Positions 33,689 to 46,271 of a DNA stretch of 64,000 nucleotides are shown one piece after another. Position 1 is the first letter of the stretch. Each line of letters starts with the position of its first letter. Source of the DNA: Mycolicibacterium holsaticum DSM 44478 = JCM 12374 (GTDB lineage Bacteria > Actinomycetota > Actinomycetes > Mycobacteriales > Mycobacteriaceae). Under the pieces are notes generated by a model. It did not search any database, had not been told where the DNA came from, and worked only from the letters and a program-made list of their open reading frames with translations. Position numbers and translations under genes: made by a program. The stretch is from the NCBI RefSeq assembly GCF_019645835.1, contig NZ_CP080998.1, positions 2,294,001 to 2,358,000 of the forward strand, written 5' to 3'.

Positions 33689-34632
33689 TTCGCGTGAAAC
33701 CCAAGCAGACGAAGCGCAAAGCGCCGGTGCGCGGCAGCGACGAGCGTCGACGCACCGCACGCACCGGGGCGCGCCGGGCGGCCGACGCACCGCCGCGGCG
33801 TAAACCCACCCGCGAACAGCGTCCGATGCGGTCGGCCCCGCAGACCGGCCCCATCCGGCGTCCCGCCGAACGGCCCGCGCGGCCGAAGAACACCAGCCAG
33901 GCCAAGGCTCGGGCCAAGGCGCGTAAAGCCAAGGCGCCCAAGGTCGTCCGCCCACCGCTTCGCGAGCGGCTCATCGTCAAGCTCGCGTCGATCGACCTCA
34001 ACCCCCGCACGCTGGTCGCCAGGGTGCCGTTCGTGGTGCTGGTCATCGGGTCGCTGGGCTTCGGTCTCGGCGTCACGCTGTGGCTGTCCACCGACTCCGC
34101 CGAACGGTCCTACCAACTGGGCAGCGCCCGCCAGACCAACCAGGCGCTGCTGCAGCAGAAGGAAGCCCTCGAGCGCGACGTGCTCGAGGCACAGGCCGCG
34201 CCCGCGTTGGCCGAGGCGGCCCGCAATCTGGGCATGATCCCCTCGCGCGACACCGCGCACCTGGTCCAGGATCCGGCAGGCAACTGGATCGTGGTCGGCA
34301 CACCCAAACCCGCAGAGGGCGTTCCGCCGCCACCGCTGAACACCCCGCTGCCGGAGGCCGCGCCGCCGCCACCGCCCGCCCCGCGCGTGGTCGAACCGCG
34401 TGAGCGCGCGGTACGGCTGCCCTCCCCGACGGCGCAGGTGCCCGGCGCTCCCGCAGCACCGATGGCGGTCCCGCCGGGCGTCGAGGTGCCGCAGGCGGTT
34501 TCGCCGCTGGTGCCCCCGGCGCCGGTGGACGGGCAGACGCTGCACGTGCCCGCGCAGGGGCCGCCCGGACCGATGCCCCCTGCTCAACCGCCGCTGCCTG
34601 CGGTCGCTCCTGCGGTCGGCCCTGCGGCATGA
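33685..34632 (+). CDS. ftsL: FtsL-like bitopic division protein with proline-rich tail
   Basis: Stands where ftsL lies in other dcw clusters and matches Rv2164c. The long, very basic cytosolic N-terminus (about residues 1-112, many Arg/Lys) is followed by one membrane helix ([20 protein letters not shown]) and a short coiled coil ([21 protein letters not shown], then the FtsL/DivIC-like [12 protein letters not shown]). The extracytoplasmic tail (about 215-315) is almost all Pro, Ala and Val. Starts GTG, overlapping the rsmH stop (GTGA), with GGAGAAGG upstream. The symbol follows position and layout; FtsL sequences are poorly conserved. Confidence 0.78.
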   Translation: MIRVKPKQTKRKAPVRGSDERRRTARTGARRAADAPPRRKPTREQRPMRSAPQTGPIRRPAERPARPKNTSQAKARAKARKAKAPKVVRPPLRERLIVKLASIDLNPRTLVARVPFVVLVIGSLGFGLGVTLWLSTDSAERSYQLGSARQTNQALLQQKEALERDVLEAQAAPALAEAARNLGMIPSRDTAHLVQDPAGNWIVVGTPKPAEGVPPPPLNTPLPEAAPPPPPAPRVVEPRERAVRLPSPTAQVPGAPAAPMAVPPGVEVPQAVSPLVPPAPVDGQTLHVPAQGPPGPMPPAQPPLPAVAPAVGPAA

Positions 34633-36566
34633 GCCGCGGCGACCGCCAGACCCGGCGGACGGCAAAGCCCAAGCCCCGCCCGGCCAAGCGTGCAGCCGCC
34701 GCCACCCAGGAGCGCTCGGCCAAGGCGCGACGCACCCGCACCTCCAGCGTCGACACCGGGCTGCGCAGCGCGTCGTTCGTGTTCCGGCACCGCACCGGCA
34801 ACGCCGTGATCTTCCTGGTGCTGGTGGTGGCCGCCGCCCAGTTGTTCAACCTGCAGGTGCCCCGCGCGGCGGGCCTACGTGCCGAGGCCGCAAGCCAGCT
34901 CAAGGTCACCGACGTCGACAAGGCCGTGCGCGGGGCGATCATCGACCGCGACAACGACAAGCTGGCGTTCACGATCGAGGCACGGGCGCTGACGTTTCAG
35001 CCGGTCAAGGTCCGCAAGCAGTTGGAAGAGGCCAGGGCCAAGGCACCCGATGCGCCTGACCCGGACAAGCGGTTGCGCGAGATCGCCGCAGAGGTCGCCT
35101 CGCGGCTGGACAACAAACCCGACGCGAAGACGCTGCTCAAGAAGCTCAGGAGCGACGAGACGTTCGTCTACCTGGCGCGCGCGGTCGACCCGGCCATCGC
35201 CGCGGCCATCAGGGACAAGTTCCCCGAAGTCGGGGCGGAGCGCCAGGATCTGCGCCAGTACCCCGGCGGCTCGCTGGCGGCCAACATCGTCGGCGGCATC
35301 GACTGGGACGGGCACGGCCTGCTGGGCCTCGAGGATTCGCTGGACGCGGCGCTGGCAGGCACCGACGGGTCGGTGACCTATGACCGCGGCTCGGACGGGG
35401 TGGTGATCCCCGGCAGCTACCGCAACCGCCACGACGCGGTGGACGGCTCCACCGTGATGTTGACCCTCGACGACGACATCCAGTTCTACGTGCAGCAGCA
35501 GGTGCAGCAGGCCAAGAACCTGTCGGGCGCCAAGCATGTGTCGACCGTGGTGCTGGACGCGAAAACCGGTGAGGTGCTCGCGATGGCCAACGACAACACG
35601 TTCGACCCGTCCCAGGACATCGGCAGGCAGGACAACCGGGAACTGGGCAACCCGTCGGTGTCCGCACCGTTCGAGCCGGGTTCGGTCAACAAGATCGTCA
35701 CCGCCGCGGGCGTCATCGAGTACGGCCTATCCCAGCCCGACGAGGTGCTGCAGGTGCCGGGGTCGATCCATATGGGCGGGGTCACCGTCGGTGACGCCTG
35801 GGAGCACGGCGTCATGCCCTACACCACCACCGGTGTGTTCGGGAAGTCGTCAAACGTCGGCACGCTGATGCTGGCGCAGCGGCTCGGGCCCGAGCGGTTC
35901 GCGGACATGGTGCGCCGGTTCGGCCTCGGGCAGCGCACCGGGGTGGGCCTACCGGGTGAAAGCGGCGGCATCGTCCCGCCGATCGACCAGTGGTCGGGCA
36001 GCACGTTCTCCAACCTGCCGATCGGACAAGGCCTTTCGATGACATTGCTGCAGATGACCGCGATGTATCAGGCCATCGCCAACGACGGAATGCGGATTCC
36101 GCCGCGCATCGTCAAGACCACGATCGCACCCGACGGCACCCGCACCGAGGAGCCGCGTCCCGAGGGGGTGCGGGTGGTGTCGCCGCAGACCGCGAAGACC
36201 GTGCGCCACATGCTGCGCGCGCCGGTGCAACGCGATCCGCGCGGCGTGCAGCAGGGCACCGGACCGCAGGCTGCCGTCGAGGGCTACCAGGTGTCGGGCA
36301 AGACCGGCACCGCACAGCAGATCAACCCGGCCTGCGGCTGCTACTACAGCGACGTCTACTGGATCACCTTTGCGGGCATGGCGCCCACGGAGGATCCGCG
36401 CTACGTCGTGGGGATCATGGCCGACGCCCCGCACCGCGCGGCCGACGGCGAACCCGGCAGCTCGATGGCCCCGCTGTTCCACAACATCATGTCCTGGCTG
36501 CTGCAGAGCCAGAACGTCCCGCTCTCCGCGGACCTGGGCGCCCCGCTGGTGCTGGTAGCCGACTGA
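34629..36566 (+). CDS. pbpB: Penicillin-binding protein PbpB (FtsI/PBP3 type)
   Basis: Septal peptidoglycan transpeptidase working with FtsW. The cytosolic N-terminus is basic, one membrane helix spans about residues 58-77, then comes the PBP dimerisation domain and the transpeptidase domain. Active-site motifs: EPGSVNK (Ser nucleophile and Lys), KSSNVG and SGKTGTA. The 645 residues are somewhat fewer than the 679 of M. tuberculosis Rv2163c. ATG overlaps the previous stop (ATGA). The PE_PGRS and small genes found after pbpB in M. tuberculosis are absent; murE follows after 52 bp. Confidence 0.95.
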   Translation: MSRGDRQTRRTAKPKPRPAKRAAAATQERSAKARRTRTSSVDTGLRSASFVFRHRTGNAVIFLVLVVAAAQLFNLQVPRAAGLRAEAASQLKVTDVDKAVRGAIIDRDNDKLAFTIEARALTFQPVKVRKQLEEARAKAPDAPDPDKRLREIAAEVASRLDNKPDAKTLLKKLRSDETFVYLARAVDPAIAAAIRDKFPEVGAERQDLRQYPGGSLAANIVGGIDWDGHGLLGLEDSLDAALAGTDGSVTYDRGSDGVVIPGSYRNRHDAVDGSTVMLTLDDDIQFYVQQQVQQAKNLSGAKHVSTVVLDAKTGEVLAMANDNTFDPSQDIGRQDNRELGNPSVSAPFEPGSVNKIVTAAGVIEYGLSQPDEVLQVPGSIHMGGVTVGDAWEHGVMPYTTTGVFGKSSNVGTLMLAQRLGPERFADMVRRFGLGQRTGVGLPGESGGIVPPIDQWSGSTFSNLPIGQGLSMTLLQMTAMYQAIANDGMRIPPRIVKTTIAPDGTRTEEPRPEGVRVVSPQTAKTVRHMLRAPVQRDPRGVQQGTGPQAAVEGYQVSGKTGTAQQINPACGCYYSDVYWITFAGMAPTEDPRYVVGIMADAPHRAADGEPGSSMAPLFHNIMSWLLQSQNVPLSADLGAPLVLVAD

Positions 36567-36618
36567 GCCCCTGCTTACGGCCGGAGGCCCCGGCCAGGCC
36601 GGTACTGTGTCATCCGCC

Positions 36619-38145
36619 ATGAACCTGCGTCCCAGCCATCCCGCCGGCGCCGCGCTCGGGCAGCTCGCCAAGCAGCTGGCGGCGGTGCCGGCCGGGTCGC
36701 CCGACATCCAGGTCACCGGCGTGACGCTGCGCAGCAAGGACGTCGAGGCCGGTGACCTGTTCGCCGCGCTGCCCGGGGCCGCATCACACGGCGCCCGCCA
36801 CGTCGCCGAGGCGCTGGGTCGTGGTGCGGCCGCGGTGCTCACCGACCCCGAGGGGCTGGACCACATCGGCGGCGACGTCGCGGTGCCCGTCCTGGTGCAT
36901 CCGGCGCCGCGCGCGGTGCTCGGCGAGGTGGCTGCCACCGTGTACGGGCGCCCTTCGGAGAAGCTGCGGGTCATCGGCGTGACGGGGACGTCGGGCAAGA
37001 CCACCACCACCTATCTGGTGGAGGCCGGGCTGCGCGCGGCCGACCGGGTCGCGGGTTTGATCGGCACCGTGGGCGTGCGTATCGGCGGACGCGATCAGCC
37101 CAGCGTGCTGACCACCCCCGAGGCCCCCGACCTGCAGGCGCTGTTGGCGGTGATGCTCGAAGCCGGCGTCGACACGGTGGTGATGGAGGTGTCCAGCCAC
37201 GCGTTGTCGTTGGGTCGCGTCGACGGGGTGCACTTCGCGGTCGGCGGGTTCACGAACCTGTCGCGCGACCACCTGGACTTCCACCCGACGATGCAGGACT
37301 ACTTCGACGCCAAGGCGCGCCTGTTCGACCCCGAATCACCCACCTGCGCAGACGTTTCGGTGGTGTGCGTGGACGACGATGCGGGTCGCGCGATGGCGGC
37401 CCTGGCGCGCCACCCGGTGTCGGTGAGCACGACGGCCCCCGACGCTGACTGGCGCGTCGAGGACATCCGCACGGTCGACGCGGGCTCGGCGGCGGCCGCC
37501 CAGGAGTTCATCGCCGTCGACCCCGAAGGTGTGCACCACCGGCTGCGCATCGGGCTGCCCGGTCGCTACAACGTGGCCAACAGCCTGCTGGCGGTGGCGC
37601 TGCTCGACGCGGTCGGGGCATCACCCGAGCAGGCGGCACCCGGGCTGCGCACGGCGACGGTGCCCGGCAGGCTCGAGTCCGTCGACCGCGGTCAGGGCTT
37701 CCTCGCGCTGGTCGACTACGCACACAAACCCGGTGCGCTGCAGGCCGTGCTGGAAACGCTGCGCGAACAATGCACCGGCCGGCTCGCGGTGGTGTTCGGT
37801 GCGGGCGGCAACCGGGACGCGGGCAAACGCGCGCCGATGGGCCAAGTGGCCGCCGAGCTCGCCGAACTCGTCGTGGTCACCGACGACAACCCGCGCGACG
37901 AAGACCCCGAGGACATCCGCGCGGCGATCCTCACCGGCGCCGCGGGTGGCCGCGCCGACGTCGTCGAGATCGGCGACCGCCGCAAGGCAATCGAGCACGC
38001 GGTGGCATGGGCGCGGCCCGGCGACGTCGTGCTGGTGGCGGGCAAGGGCCACGAAGCCGGGCAGACCAGCCACGGCCAGACCCGCCCGTTCGACGACCGC
38101 GACGTGCTGGCCGCGGCGTTGCAAGCATTGGAGCACCGCACATGA
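36619..38145 (+). CDS. murE: UDP-MurNAc-L-Ala-D-Glu:meso-diaminopimelate ligase
   Basis: Adds the third residue of the stem peptide. The ATP loop [13 protein letters not shown] and the DDNPRDEDP segment are seen; the DNPR motif marks meso-diaminopimelate specificity, as expected for mycobacteria. It has 508 residues from the ATG at 36619. An in-frame GTG at 36607 is possible, but a TACTGT -10-like box covers it (36603-36608), so a promoter here would leave the ATG as the start. The stop overlaps murF (ATGA). Confidence 0.94.
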   Translation: MNLRPSHPAGAALGQLAKQLAAVPAGSPDIQVTGVTLRSKDVEAGDLFAALPGAASHGARHVAEALGRGAAAVLTDPEGLDHIGGDVAVPVLVHPAPRAVLGEVAATVYGRPSEKLRVIGVTGTSGKTTTTYLVEAGLRAADRVAGLIGTVGVRIGGRDQPSVLTTPEAPDLQALLAVMLEAGVDTVVMEVSSHALSLGRVDGVHFAVGGFTNLSRDHLDFHPTMQDYFDAKARLFDPESPTCADVSVVCVDDDAGRAMAALARHPVSVSTTAPDADWRVEDIRTVDAGSAAAAQEFIAVDPEGVHHRLRIGLPGRYNVANSLLAVALLDAVGASPEQAAPGLRTATVPGRLESVDRGQGFLALVDYAHKPGALQAVLETLREQCTGRLAVVFGAGGNRDAGKRAPMGQVAAELAELVVVTDDNPRDEDPEDIRAAILTGAAGGRADVVEIGDRRKAIEHAVAWARPGDVVLVAGKGHEAGQTSHGQTRPFDDRDVLAAALQALEHRT

Positions 38146-39659
38146 TCGCCCTGTCGCTGGCCCGGATCGCCGACATCGTCGGGGGCCGGCTCGCCGACAT
38201 CAGCGCGCAGGAAGCCGCGGCCACCAAGGTCACCGGGACCGTCGAGTTCGACTCGCGCGCCATCACCCCCGGCGGGCTGTTCCTCGCGCTTCCCGGCGCG
38301 CGCGCCGACGGACACGACCACGCCGCGGCCGCCGTCGCCGCGGGTGCGGTCGCGGTGCTGGCCGCGCGGCCGGTCGGGGTGCCCGCCATCGTCGTGACGC
38401 CCACCCCGGCCGCGGCCGACCGGGGCGGGCTGGTCTTCGAGCACGACGCCGACGGCTCGGGGGCCGCGGTGCTGGCGGCGCTGGCGAAACTGGCCGCCGC
38501 AGTGGCCGGCGAACTCGTCGGCGGTGGGCTGAAAGTCATTGGCATCACCGGATCTTCGGGCAAGACCTCGACCAAGGACCTGGTGGCCGCGGTGCTGGCA
38601 CCGCTGGGTGAGGTCGTCGCGCCGCCGGGCTCGTTCAACAACGAACTCGGCCATCCCTGGACGGTGCTGCGCGCCACGGAGTCCACCGACTTCCTGGTGC
38701 TGGAAATGTCGGCGCGACACCGGGGCAACATCGCGGCGCTGGCCGCCATCGCGGTCCCGTCGATCGCGGTCGTGCTCAACGTGGGCACCGCGCACCTCGG
38801 GGAGTTCGGCTCACGGGAGGCCATCGCGGCGACGAAAGCCGAACTACCCCAAGCCGTTCCGCCCGGTGGTGCGGTGATCCTCAACGTCGACGACGCCACG
38901 GTGGCCGCGATGGCCGAGCTGACCCGCGCCCGGGTGGTCCGGGTCAGCAGGGAGCCGGGCGCGGCGGACGTCGACGTGTGGGCCGATGCCGTCACGCTGG
39001 ATGCGTTGGCGCGGCCACGCTTTCGGCTGCACGCCGCCGGTCGTCAGGTCGACGTCGCGCTGGCGGTGCACGGCGATCACCAGGTATCCAACGCGCTGTG
39101 CGCGGCGGCCGTCGCGCTGGAATGCGGCGCCACCATCGAACAGGTGGCAGGTGCGCTGGCCGCGGCGGGCCCGGTATCGCAGCACCGCATGGCGGTCGCG
39201 ACCCGAGACGACGGCGTGACGATCGTCAACGACGCCTACAACGCCAACCCCGACTCGATGCGGGCCGGGTTGAAGGCGCTGGCCTGGATGGCGCGCGACG
39301 GTGGGGGACGCCGCAGCTGGGCGGTGCTCGGCGAGATGGCCGAACTCGGCGACGACGCGATATCCGAGCATGACGACATCGGTCGGCTTGCCGTGCGATT
39401 AGATGTGTCACGACTCGTCGTCGTAGGAACCGGGAGGGCTATGAGCGCCATGCACCACGGTGCGGTGATGGAGGGATCGTGGGGCTCTGAGGCCACCATG
39501 GTCGCCGACGCCGACGCCGCGCTGGCGTTGCTGCGGGCCGAACTGCGGCCCGGCGACGTGGTGCTGGTCAAGGCGTCCAACGCGGCGGGGCTGGGCTCAT
39601 TGGCCGACGCTTTGCTCGATCTTGGGGCCGCCGAGTCCACCGACGGGGACGACGGATGA
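38142..39659 (+). CDS. murF: UDP-MurNAc-tripeptide:D-Ala-D-Ala ligase
   Basis: Completes the pentapeptide of the UDP-MurNAc precursor. Mur ligase layout: N-terminal UDP-binding domain (about 1-110), central ATPase with GSSGKTSTK and [10 protein letters not shown], and C-terminal domain with [11 protein letters not shown]. It has 505 residues from the ATG that overlaps the murE stop (ATGA). Its own stop overlaps mraY in the same way. Equivalent to Rv2157c. Confidence 0.95.
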   Translation: MIALSLARIADIVGGRLADISAQEAAATKVTGTVEFDSRAITPGGLFLALPGARADGHDHAAAAVAAGAVAVLAARPVGVPAIVVTPTPAAADRGGLVFEHDADGSGAAVLAALAKLAAAVAGELVGGGLKVIGITGSSGKTSTKDLVAAVLAPLGEVVAPPGSFNNELGHPWTVLRATESTDFLVLEMSARHRGNIAALAAIAVPSIAVVLNVGTAHLGEFGSREAIAATKAELPQAVPPGGAVILNVDDATVAAMAELTRARVVRVSREPGAADVDVWADAVTLDALARPRFRLHAAGRQVDVALAVHGDHQVSNALCAAAVALECGATIEQVAGALAAAGPVSQHRMAVATRDDGVTIVNDAYNANPDSMRAGLKALAWMARDGGGRRSWAVLGEMAELGDDAISEHDDIGRLAVRLDVSRLVVVGTGRAMSAMHHGAVMEGSWGSEATMVADADAALALLRAELRPGDVVLVKASNAAGLGSLADALLDLGAAESTDGDDG

Positions 39660-40735
39660 GGCAGATCCTCATCGCCGTCGGCATCGCGCTGACGGTGTCG
39701 ATCCTGCTGACCCCGGTGCTGATCCGGCTGTTCACCCGGCAGGGGTTCGGCCACGAGATCCGCGAGGACGGGCCGCCGAGCCACCACAAGAAGCGGGGCA
39801 CCCCGTCGATGGGCGGCGTGGCGATCGTCGCGGGTATCTGGGCCAGTTATCTGGGCACCCACCTGGTCGGCGTCGTCATCGACGGTAAAGGCCCGTCGGC
39901 CTCGGGCCTGCTGGTGCTCAGCCTGGCCACCGCGCTCGGCCTGGTCGGCTTCATCGACGACCTGATCAAGATCAGGCGGTCGCGCAACCTCGGCTTGAAC
40001 AAGACTGCCAAATCCGTCGGCATCCTGACCGCCGCGGTCATCTTCGGGGTGCTGGCCCTGCAGTTCCGCAACGCCGACGGGCTGACACCCGGTAGCGCCG
40101 AACTGTCCTACGTCCGCGAGATCGCCACCGTCACGCTGCCGCCCGCCATCTTCGTGCTGTTCTGCGTGCTCATCGTCAGCGCCTGGTCGAACGCGGTGAA
40201 CCTGACCGACGGGCTGGACGGGCTGGCGGCCGGCGCGATGGCGATGGTGTGTGCGGCCTACGTGCTGATCACGTTCTGGCAGTTCCGCAACGCCTGCGCG
40301 ATCACCCCCGGGCTCGGCTGCTACAACGTGCGCGATCCGCTGGACCTGGCGATCATCGCCGCGGCCACCGCGGGCGCGTGCATCGGCTTCCTGTGGTGGA
40401 ACGCCGCGCCGGCCAAGATCTTCATGGGCGACACCGGTTCGCTCGCACTCGGCGGCATCATCGCCGGGCTTTCGGTCGCCAGCCGCACCGAGATGCTCGC
40501 GGTGGTGCTCGGCGCGCTGTTCGTCGCCGAGGTGGTATCGGTGGTCGTGCAGGTCATGGCGTTCCGCACCACCGGGCGCCGGGTGTTCCGCATGGCGCCG
40601 TTCCACCACCACTTCGAGCTGGTGGGCTGGGCGGAGACGACCGTCATCATCCGGTTCTGGCTGTTGACGGCGATCGCCTGCGGGCTGGGGGTGGCGCTGT
40701 TCTACAGCGAATGGCTCACCACCGTCGGGGCCTGA
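39656..40735 (+). CDS. mraY: Phospho-N-acetylmuramoyl-pentapeptide transferase (MraY/MurX)
   Basis: Transfers phospho-MurNAc-pentapeptide to decaprenyl phosphate, forming lipid I. About ten membrane helices in 359 residues. The catalytic cytosolic motifs are present: GFIDDLIK (Asp-Asp), [22 protein letters not shown] and the PFHHHFEL triad. MraY is the target of capuramycin- and muraymycin-type nucleosides. ATG overlaps murF (ATGA). Called murX in M. tuberculosis (Rv2156c). Confidence 0.97.
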   Translation: MRQILIAVGIALTVSILLTPVLIRLFTRQGFGHEIREDGPPSHHKKRGTPSMGGVAIVAGIWASYLGTHLVGVVIDGKGPSASGLLVLSLATALGLVGFIDDLIKIRRSRNLGLNKTAKSVGILTAAVIFGVLALQFRNADGLTPGSAELSYVREIATVTLPPAIFVLFCVLIVSAWSNAVNLTDGLDGLAAGAMAMVCAAYVLITFWQFRNACAITPGLGCYNVRDPLDLAIIAAATAGACIGFLWWNAAPAKIFMGDTGSLALGGIIAGLSVASRTEMLAVVLGALFVAEVVSVVVQVMAFRTTGRRVFRMAPFHHHFELVGWAETTVIIRFWLLTAIACGLGVALFYSEWLTTVGA

Positions 40736-40736
40736 C

Positions 40737-42155
40737 GTGACCGACCTCGCTCCGCTGGTGCGCGGCGCCCGGGTGTTGGTGACCGGCGCCGGCCTCACCG
40801 GGCGCTCGGTCAGCGCCGTGCTCGAACCCACCGGCGTGCGGTTGACGATCTGCGACGACGACCCGTTGGCGCTGCAGCGGCTGATCACCCCCGCCGCCGT
40901 CGTGACGACCGCGCAGGCCGAGGCCAACATCGGCGACTACGCGCTGGTGGTCACCAGCCCGGGCTTCTCCCCGGCCACCCCGGTGCTGGCCGCCGCGGCC
41001 CGCGCGGGCGTGCCGATCTGGGGCGACGTCGAGCTGGCGTGGCGGCTGGACCGCGCGGGCCGGTTCGGGCCGCCGCGTCGCTGGCTGGTGGTGACCGGCA
41101 CCAACGGCAAGACCACCACCACCTCGATGCTGTACGCGATGCTGGTCGCCGCGGGCCGGCGAGCGGTGCTGTGCGGCAACATCGGCAACCCGGTGCTCGA
41201 CGTGCTCGCCGAACCGTCGGACATCTTGGCCGTCGAGCTGTCCAGCTTCCAGCTGCACTGGGCCCCATCGGTGCGACCGGACGCCGGGGTGGTGCTCAAC
41301 GTCGCCGAAGACCACCTGGACTGGCACGGGTCGCTGCAGGCCTACGCGCGCGACAAGGCCCGGGTGCTCGACGGCCGGGTCGCCGTGGTCGGGCTCGACG
41401 ACCCGGTGGCCTCGGGCCTGCTCGAGACGGCCGCGGCGTCGGTGCGCACCGGTTTCCGGCTCGGGGAGCCGGGCCCGAATGAGCTCGGCGTGCGCGACGG
41501 GATGCTGATCGACAACGCGTTCGGCGACCAGGTGCGGCTGGCCGAGGTAGCCACGCTCCCACTCGCCGGCCCGATCGGCGTGCTCGACGCGCTCGGCGCC
41601 GCCGCGCTGGCACGCGCGGTCGACGTGCCCGCCGACGCCGTCGCCACCGCGCTGCGCGGATTTCACGTCGGCAGGCATCGCGCCGAGGTCGTGGCCACGG
41701 TCGACGGCGTCACCTACGTCGACGACTCCAAAGCCACCAACCCGCACGCGGCGCAGGCCTCGATCGCCGCGCATCCGCGGGTGGTGTGGATCGCCGGCGG
41801 GCTGCTCAAGGGCGCCTCGGTCGACGGCCTCGTGGCTTCGGTGGCCGATCGGCTGGTCGCCGCCGTGCTGATCGGACGCGACCGTGACCTGATTGCCAAT
41901 GCGTTATCGCGACACGCACCGAATGTCCCCGTCGTTACGCCTGTGACGGGGGAGGATTTTGGGGTGCTTGGGGCAAATGGGACAGATGAGACGGGGCAGG
42001 CGGTGATGACCGCCGTCGTAGCCGCCGCGCGTGACCTGGCCGAACCCGGCGACACCGTGTTATTGGCGCCCGCCGGGGCATCCTTCGACCAGTTCAGCAG
42101 CTACGGGCACCGCGGCGACGCGTTCGCCGCGGCCGTGCGCGCCCTGTCCCGGTAG
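40737..42155 (+). CDS. murD: UDP-MurNAc-L-Ala:D-Glu ligase
   Basis: Adds D-glutamate, the second residue of the stem peptide. N-terminal Rossmann-like UDP domain ([12 protein letters not shown]), ATP loop [12 protein letters not shown], the carbamylated-Lys region AEDHLDWH, and the C-terminal [12 protein letters not shown]. It has 472 residues. GTG start one base after the mraY stop. Equivalent to Rv2155c. Confidence 0.95.
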   Translation: MTDLAPLVRGARVLVTGAGLTGRSVSAVLEPTGVRLTICDDDPLALQRLITPAAVVTTAQAEANIGDYALVVTSPGFSPATPVLAAAARAGVPIWGDVELAWRLDRAGRFGPPRRWLVVTGTNGKTTTTSMLYAMLVAAGRRAVLCGNIGNPVLDVLAEPSDILAVELSSFQLHWAPSVRPDAGVVLNVAEDHLDWHGSLQAYARDKARVLDGRVAVVGLDDPVASGLLETAAASVRTGFRLGEPGPNELGVRDGMLIDNAFGDQVRLAEVATLPLAGPIGVLDALGAAALARAVDVPADAVATALRGFHVGRHRAEVVATVDGVTYVDDSKATNPHAAQASIAAHPRVVWIAGGLLKGASVDGLVASVADRLVAAVLIGRDRDLIANALSRHAPNVPVVTPVTGEDFGVLGANGTDETGQAVMTAVVAAARDLAEPGDTVLLAPAGASFDQFSSYGHRGDAFAAAVRALSR

Positions 42156-42160
42156 CGCCG

Positions 42161-43660
42161 ATGAGCAACATCCTGACCCGGTTGCGTCATCGCAGGACGG
42201 GCGCTTCACCAGACGCTGCCGCGCAGCAATCGGACCTGCGGGTGCCGCGCACCCGGTTCGGCAGCTGGCTGGGCCGGCCCATGACGTCGTTTCACCTCAT
42301 CATCGCCGTGGCCGCGCTGCTCACCACGCTCGGCTTGACGATGGTGCTCTCGGCCTCGGGCGTCTACTCCTACGATCAGGACGGCTCGCCGTGGGTGGTG
42401 TTCGCCAAGCAGTTGCTGTGGACCATCGTCGGGCTGGCCGGGTTCTACGTCGCGTTGCGGCTGCCGGTGCAGCTGATGCGCAGCCTGGCGTTCAGCGGCT
42501 TCGCCATCACGATCGTGCTGCTGATCCTGGTGCTGATCCCCGGAGTCGGCAAGGTGGCCAACGGCTCCCGGGGCTGGTTCGTGGTGGCGGGCTTCTCCAT
42601 GCAGCCATCGGAGCTGGCGAAGATCGCGTTCGCGATCTGGGGTGCGCACCTGCTGGCCGCGCGCCGCATGGAGCAGGCGTCGCTGCGCGAGATGCTGGTG
42701 CCGCTGGTGCCCGCCGCCGTCATCGCGCTGGCGCTCATCGTCGCCCAGCCCGACCTCGGGCAGACGGTGTCGCTGGGCATCATCCTGCTGGCGCTGCTGT
42801 GGTACGCAGGCCTGCCGCTGCGGGTGTTCCTGTCCTCGCTGCTGGCCGTGATGGCGTCGGCGGCCGTGCTCGCCATGGTCGAGGGCTACCGCTCTGACCG
42901 GGTGATGTCCTGGCTGAACCCCACCGCCGACTCGCAGGGCGCCGGCTATCAGGCGAAACAGGCACGGTTCGCGCTGGCCAACGGCGGATTCTTCGGCGAC
43001 GGGCTGGGCCAGGGCTCCGCCAAGTGGAACTACCTGCCCAACGCGCACAACGACTTCATCTTCGCGATCATCGGCGAGGAACTCGGCTTCATCGGCGCCG
43101 CCGGGCTGCTGTGCCTGTTCGGGTTGTTCGCCTACACCGGCATGCGGATCGCCCGGCGCTCGGCCGATCCCTTCCTGCGGCTGGTGACCGCGACCGCGAC
43201 GCTGTGGATCATGGGCCAGGTCTTCATCAACGTCGGGTACGTGGTCGGTCTGCTTCCGGTCACCGGGCTGCAGCTGCCGCTCATCTCCGCCGGTGGAACC
43301 TCAACGGCCACAACGCTGTTCATCATCGGCATGATGGCCAACGCGGCACGACACGAACCCGAGGCGGTGGCGGCGCTGCGCGCTGGGCGCGATGACCGGG
43401 TGAACCGGCTGTTGCGGCTGCCCCCGCCCGCGCCGTACGTGCCGACCCGCACCGAGGCGCTGCGCGACCGGCTGCGCACGCGCGAGGTCAACCAGAAAAA
43501 GCGGGCCGCGTCCGCCAAGACTGCGCGCAAGCCGGCCGCCGACAACCGCCGCAAAGCCCACGCGGCTGCTCGGCCGGTGCGGGCCTCAAGGCATCATGGA
43601 GGCGGCCGACCTGAGAAGGGCCGGCGGTCTCGCGCATTGGAAGGTCAGCGTTACGGGTGA
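42161..43660 (+). CDS. ftsW: Septal peptidoglycan polymerase FtsW (SEDS family)
   Basis: SEDS glycosyltransferase that polymerises lipid II at the septum together with PbpB. About ten membrane helices between residues 42 and 400. Conserved SEDS segments: [28 protein letters not shown] and [15 protein letters not shown], the last containing the region of the catalytic Asp. Both ends are long, cytosolic and basic; the C-terminal 75 residues are rich in Arg, Lys and Ala. It has 499 residues. Its stop overlaps the murG GTG. Confidence 0.95.
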   Translation: MSNILTRLRHRRTGASPDAAAQQSDLRVPRTRFGSWLGRPMTSFHLIIAVAALLTTLGLTMVLSASGVYSYDQDGSPWVVFAKQLLWTIVGLAGFYVALRLPVQLMRSLAFSGFAITIVLLILVLIPGVGKVANGSRGWFVVAGFSMQPSELAKIAFAIWGAHLLAARRMEQASLREMLVPLVPAAVIALALIVAQPDLGQTVSLGIILLALLWYAGLPLRVFLSSLLAVMASAAVLAMVEGYRSDRVMSWLNPTADSQGAGYQAKQARFALANGGFFGDGLGQGSAKWNYLPNAHNDFIFAIIGEELGFIGAAGLLCLFGLFAYTGMRIARRSADPFLRLVTATATLWIMGQVFINVGYVVGLLPVTGLQLPLISAGGTSTATTLFIIGMMANAARHEPEAVAALRAGRDDRVNRLLRLPPPAPYVPTRTEALRDRLRTREVNQKKRAASAKTARKPAADNRRKAHAAARPVRASRHHGGGRPEKGRRSRALEGQRYG

Positions 43661-44820
43661 AGGACTCGGTGTCGGTCCCTCGATGGCAGGGGGACGACCG
43701 GCGGTTGTCAGTGGTGCTCGCGGGCGGTGGTACCGCGGGGCACGTCGAACCGGCTATGGCGGTCGCCGACGCCCTGACCGCGCTCGATCCCACGGTGCGG
43801 ATCACCGCGCTGGGCACCGAACGCGGCCTGGAAACCCGGCTGGTCCCCGAACGCGGCTACGACCTGGAGCTGATCACGCCGGTCCCGTTGCCGCGCAAAC
43901 CGTCAGGTGACCTCGTCCGGCTGCCGATGCGGGTGCGTCGTGCGGTGCGCCAGACCCGCGCGGTGCTCGCCGACGTCCGCGCCGACGTCGTCGTGGGGTT
44001 CGGCGGATACGTGGCGCTGCCGGCGTACCTGGCCGCGCGCGGCCGCCTCGCCCGCGGCGGCGTTCCGGTGGTGGTGCACGAGGCCAACGCCAGCGCGGGC
44101 TGGGCCAACCGGGTCGGCGCGCGCTCGGCGCGCCGGGTGCTCTCCGCAGTGGCCGACCCGGGGCTGCGCGGGAGCGTCGAGGTGGTGGGGGTGCCGGTGC
44201 GCGCGGCGATCACCGCACTGGACCGCGCGGCGACGCGGGCCGAGGCGCGGGCATACTTCGGCTTCGCCGACGACGCGAAGGTGCTGCTGGTGTTCGGCGG
44301 GTCCCAAGGCGCCCAGTCGCTCAACCGTGCGGTGGCCGGCGCCGCCAAAGACCTCGCCGCCGCCGGGATTTCGGTGCTGCACGCGCACGGCCGGAAGAAC
44401 ACGCTCGATCTTCGCGAACCCGCCGACGGTGATCCGCCGTACGTCGCCGTGCCCTACCTGAGCCGGATGGACCTGGCCTATGCCGCCGCCGACCTGGCGA
44501 TCTGCCGCTCAGGGGCGATGACGGTCGCCGAGGTCACCGCGGTCGGCCTGCCCGCGGTGTATGTGCCGTTGCCCATCGGTAACGGCGAACAACGGCTCAA
44601 CGCGCTGCCCGTCGTCACCGCCGGCGGCGGGCTGATCGTCGACGACGCCGAGCTGTCACCGTCTTTCGTCGCCAACACCGTGGCCGGACTGCTCACCGAC
44701 ACCGGTCGGTTGCAGTCGATGACTGCGGGCGCCGCGCTGGCCGGGCACCGCGACGCCGCACAGCGGGTCGCCCAGATCGCCATCGACGTCGCCCGCGCCG
44801 GCCGGAGGGACGTCAGGTGA
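43657..44820 (+). CDS. murG: UDP-GlcNAc:lipid I N-acetylglucosaminyltransferase MurG
   Basis: Converts lipid I to lipid II on the inner membrane face. GT28 GT-B fold with [20 protein letters not shown] at the acceptor end, [13 protein letters not shown], the donor region [13 protein letters not shown], and [14 protein letters not shown]. It has 387 residues. The GTG (MKDSVS) overlaps the ftsW stop and matches the MKDTVS start of the M. tuberculosis protein (Rv2153c), which has a longer linker after it. Confidence 0.96.
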   Translation: MKDSVSVPRWQGDDRRLSVVLAGGGTAGHVEPAMAVADALTALDPTVRITALGTERGLETRLVPERGYDLELITPVPLPRKPSGDLVRLPMRVRRAVRQTRAVLADVRADVVVGFGGYVALPAYLAARGRLARGGVPVVVHEANASAGWANRVGARSARRVLSAVADPGLRGSVEVVGVPVRAAITALDRAATRAEARAYFGFADDAKVLLVFGGSQGAQSLNRAVAGAAKDLAAAGISVLHAHGRKNTLDLREPADGDPPYVAVPYLSRMDLAYAAADLAICRSGAMTVAEVTAVGLPAVYVPLPIGNGEQRLNALPVVTAGGGLIVDDAELSPSFVANTVAGLLTDTGRLQSMTAGAALAGHRDAAQRVAQIAIDVARAGRRDVR

Positions 44821-46271
44821 GCCTGCCCGACGACCTGCAGCGCGTGCACATGGTCGGCATCGGGGGAGCGGGCATGTCGGGCATCGCGCGCATCCTGCTC
44901 GACCGCGGCGGCATGGTGTCGGGTTCTGACGCCAAGGAATCCCGCGGTGTGCTGGCGCTGCGTGCCCGCGGGGCGGCGATCCGTATCGGCCACGACGAGT
45001 CCTCGCTGGACCTGCTGCCCGGTGGGCCGACCGCGGTGGTCACCACGCACGCCGCGATACCCAAGACCAACCCCGAACTCGTCGAGGCCCGCAGGCGCGG
45101 GATCCCCGTGGTGCTGCGGCCGGTGGTGCTGGCCAAGCTGATGGCGGGTCACACCACGTTGATGGTCACCGGCACCCACGGCAAGACCACCACCACGTCG
45201 ATGCTCATCGTGGCGTTGCAGCACAGCGGTTTCGACCCGTCGTTCGCCGTCGGAGGCGATCTGGGGGAAGCGGGCACCAACGCGCACAACGGCAGCGGTC
45301 GGGTGTTCGTCGCCGAGGCCGACGAAAGCGACGGCTCGCTGCTGGAGTACACCCCCGACGTCGCGGTGGTGACCAACATCGAGGCTGATCACCTGGACTT
45401 CTTCGGCAGCGTCGAGGCCTACGAATCGGTGTTCGACGATTTCGTCGAACGGCTCAAACCCGGTGGCACGCTGGTCGTCTGCGCCGACGATGCCGGCGCG
45501 GCCGCGCTCGGGGCGCGCACCGCGGCGTTGGGCATCCAGGTGTTGCGCTACGGCAGCGACCCCGGCCAACCCCTGGCGGCCACGCTGCTCAGCTGGGAGC
45601 AGCACGACACCGGCGCGGTGGCGCACATCCAACTGGCCGACGAACCGCATCCGCGGGTGATGCGGCTCTCGGTGCCCGGGCGCCACATGGCGCTCAACGC
45701 GCTGGGCGCGTTGCTGGCCGCGATGCAGGCCGGTGCGTCGGTGGACGCGGTGCTCGACGGTCTGGCCGGCTTCGAAGGCGTCCGCAGGCGTTTCGAGTTG
45801 GTCGGATCAGCAGACGGGGTCCGCGTCTTCGACGACTATGCGCACCACCCGACCGAGGTCCGCGCGACGCTCAGCGCGGTGCGCACCGTGACCGAGCAGG
45901 CCGGGGGAGGCCGCTCGATCGTGGTGTTCCAGCCCCACTTGTATTCGCGCACAAAGACTTTCGCCCGTGAGTTCGGGGAGGCCCTGAGCGGTGCGGATCG
46001 GGTGGTGGTGCTCGACGTGTACGCCGCGCGGGAACAACCGATCGCCGGGGTCAGCGGTGCGAGCATTGCCGAACACGTCAGCGTGCCGGTCAGATATGTC
46101 CCGGACTTCTCCGCCGTCGCCGAACGGGTCGCCGAGATCGCCGAACCCGCCGACGTCGTGGTCACCATGGGCGCCGGCGACGTGACCATGCTGGGCACCG
46201 AGATCCTGGCCGCACTGCAGGCCAAGGCCAACCGCAGCGCGCCGGGCAGATCCGGGACGGCGCTGCGATGA
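44817..46271 (+). CDS. murC: UDP-MurNAc:L-alanine ligase
   Basis: First Mur ligase; adds L-alanine to UDP-MurNAc. N-terminal [18 protein letters not shown] (UDP-binding), ATP loop [12 protein letters not shown], the AEADESDGS block and C-terminal [10 protein letters not shown]. It has 484 residues. GTG overlaps the murG stop (GTGA), and the stop overlaps the ftsQ ATG. In mycobacteria MurC may also accept glycine, but this cannot be judged from the sequence. Confidence 0.96.
   Translation: MSLPDDLQRVHMVGIGGAGMSGIARILLDRGGMVSGSDAKESRGVLALRARGAAIRIGHDESSLDLLPGGPTAVVTTHAAIPKTNPELVEARRRGIPVVLRPVVLAKLMAGHTTLMVTGTHGKTTTTSMLIVALQHSGFDPSFAVGGDLGEAGTNAHNGSGRVFVAEADESDGSLLEYTPDVAVVTNIEADHLDFFGSVEAYESVFDDFVERLKPGGTLVVCADDAGAAALGARTAALGIQVLRYGSDPGQPLAATLLSWEQHDTGAVAHIQLADEPHPRVMRLSVPGRHMALNALGALLAAMQAGASVDAVLDGLAGFEGVRRRFELVGSADGVRVFDDYAHHPTEVRATLSAVRTVTEQAGGGRSIVVFQPHLYSRTKTFAREFGEALSGADRVVVLDVYAAREQPIAGVSGASIAEHVSVPVRYVPDFSAVAERVAEIAEPADVVVTMGAGDVTMLGTEILAALQAKANRSAPGRSGTALR

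Noticed and set aside
34629..36566. PbpB active-site motif SVNK as an anomaly
   Set aside because: EPGSVNK is the normal form in mycobacterial PbpB and satisfies SxxK.
36575..36606. GGCCGG...CCGGCC hairpin between pbpB and murE
   Set aside because: The stem is short (6 bp) with no T-run, and such hairpins arise often by chance at this GC; the operon probably continues through it.
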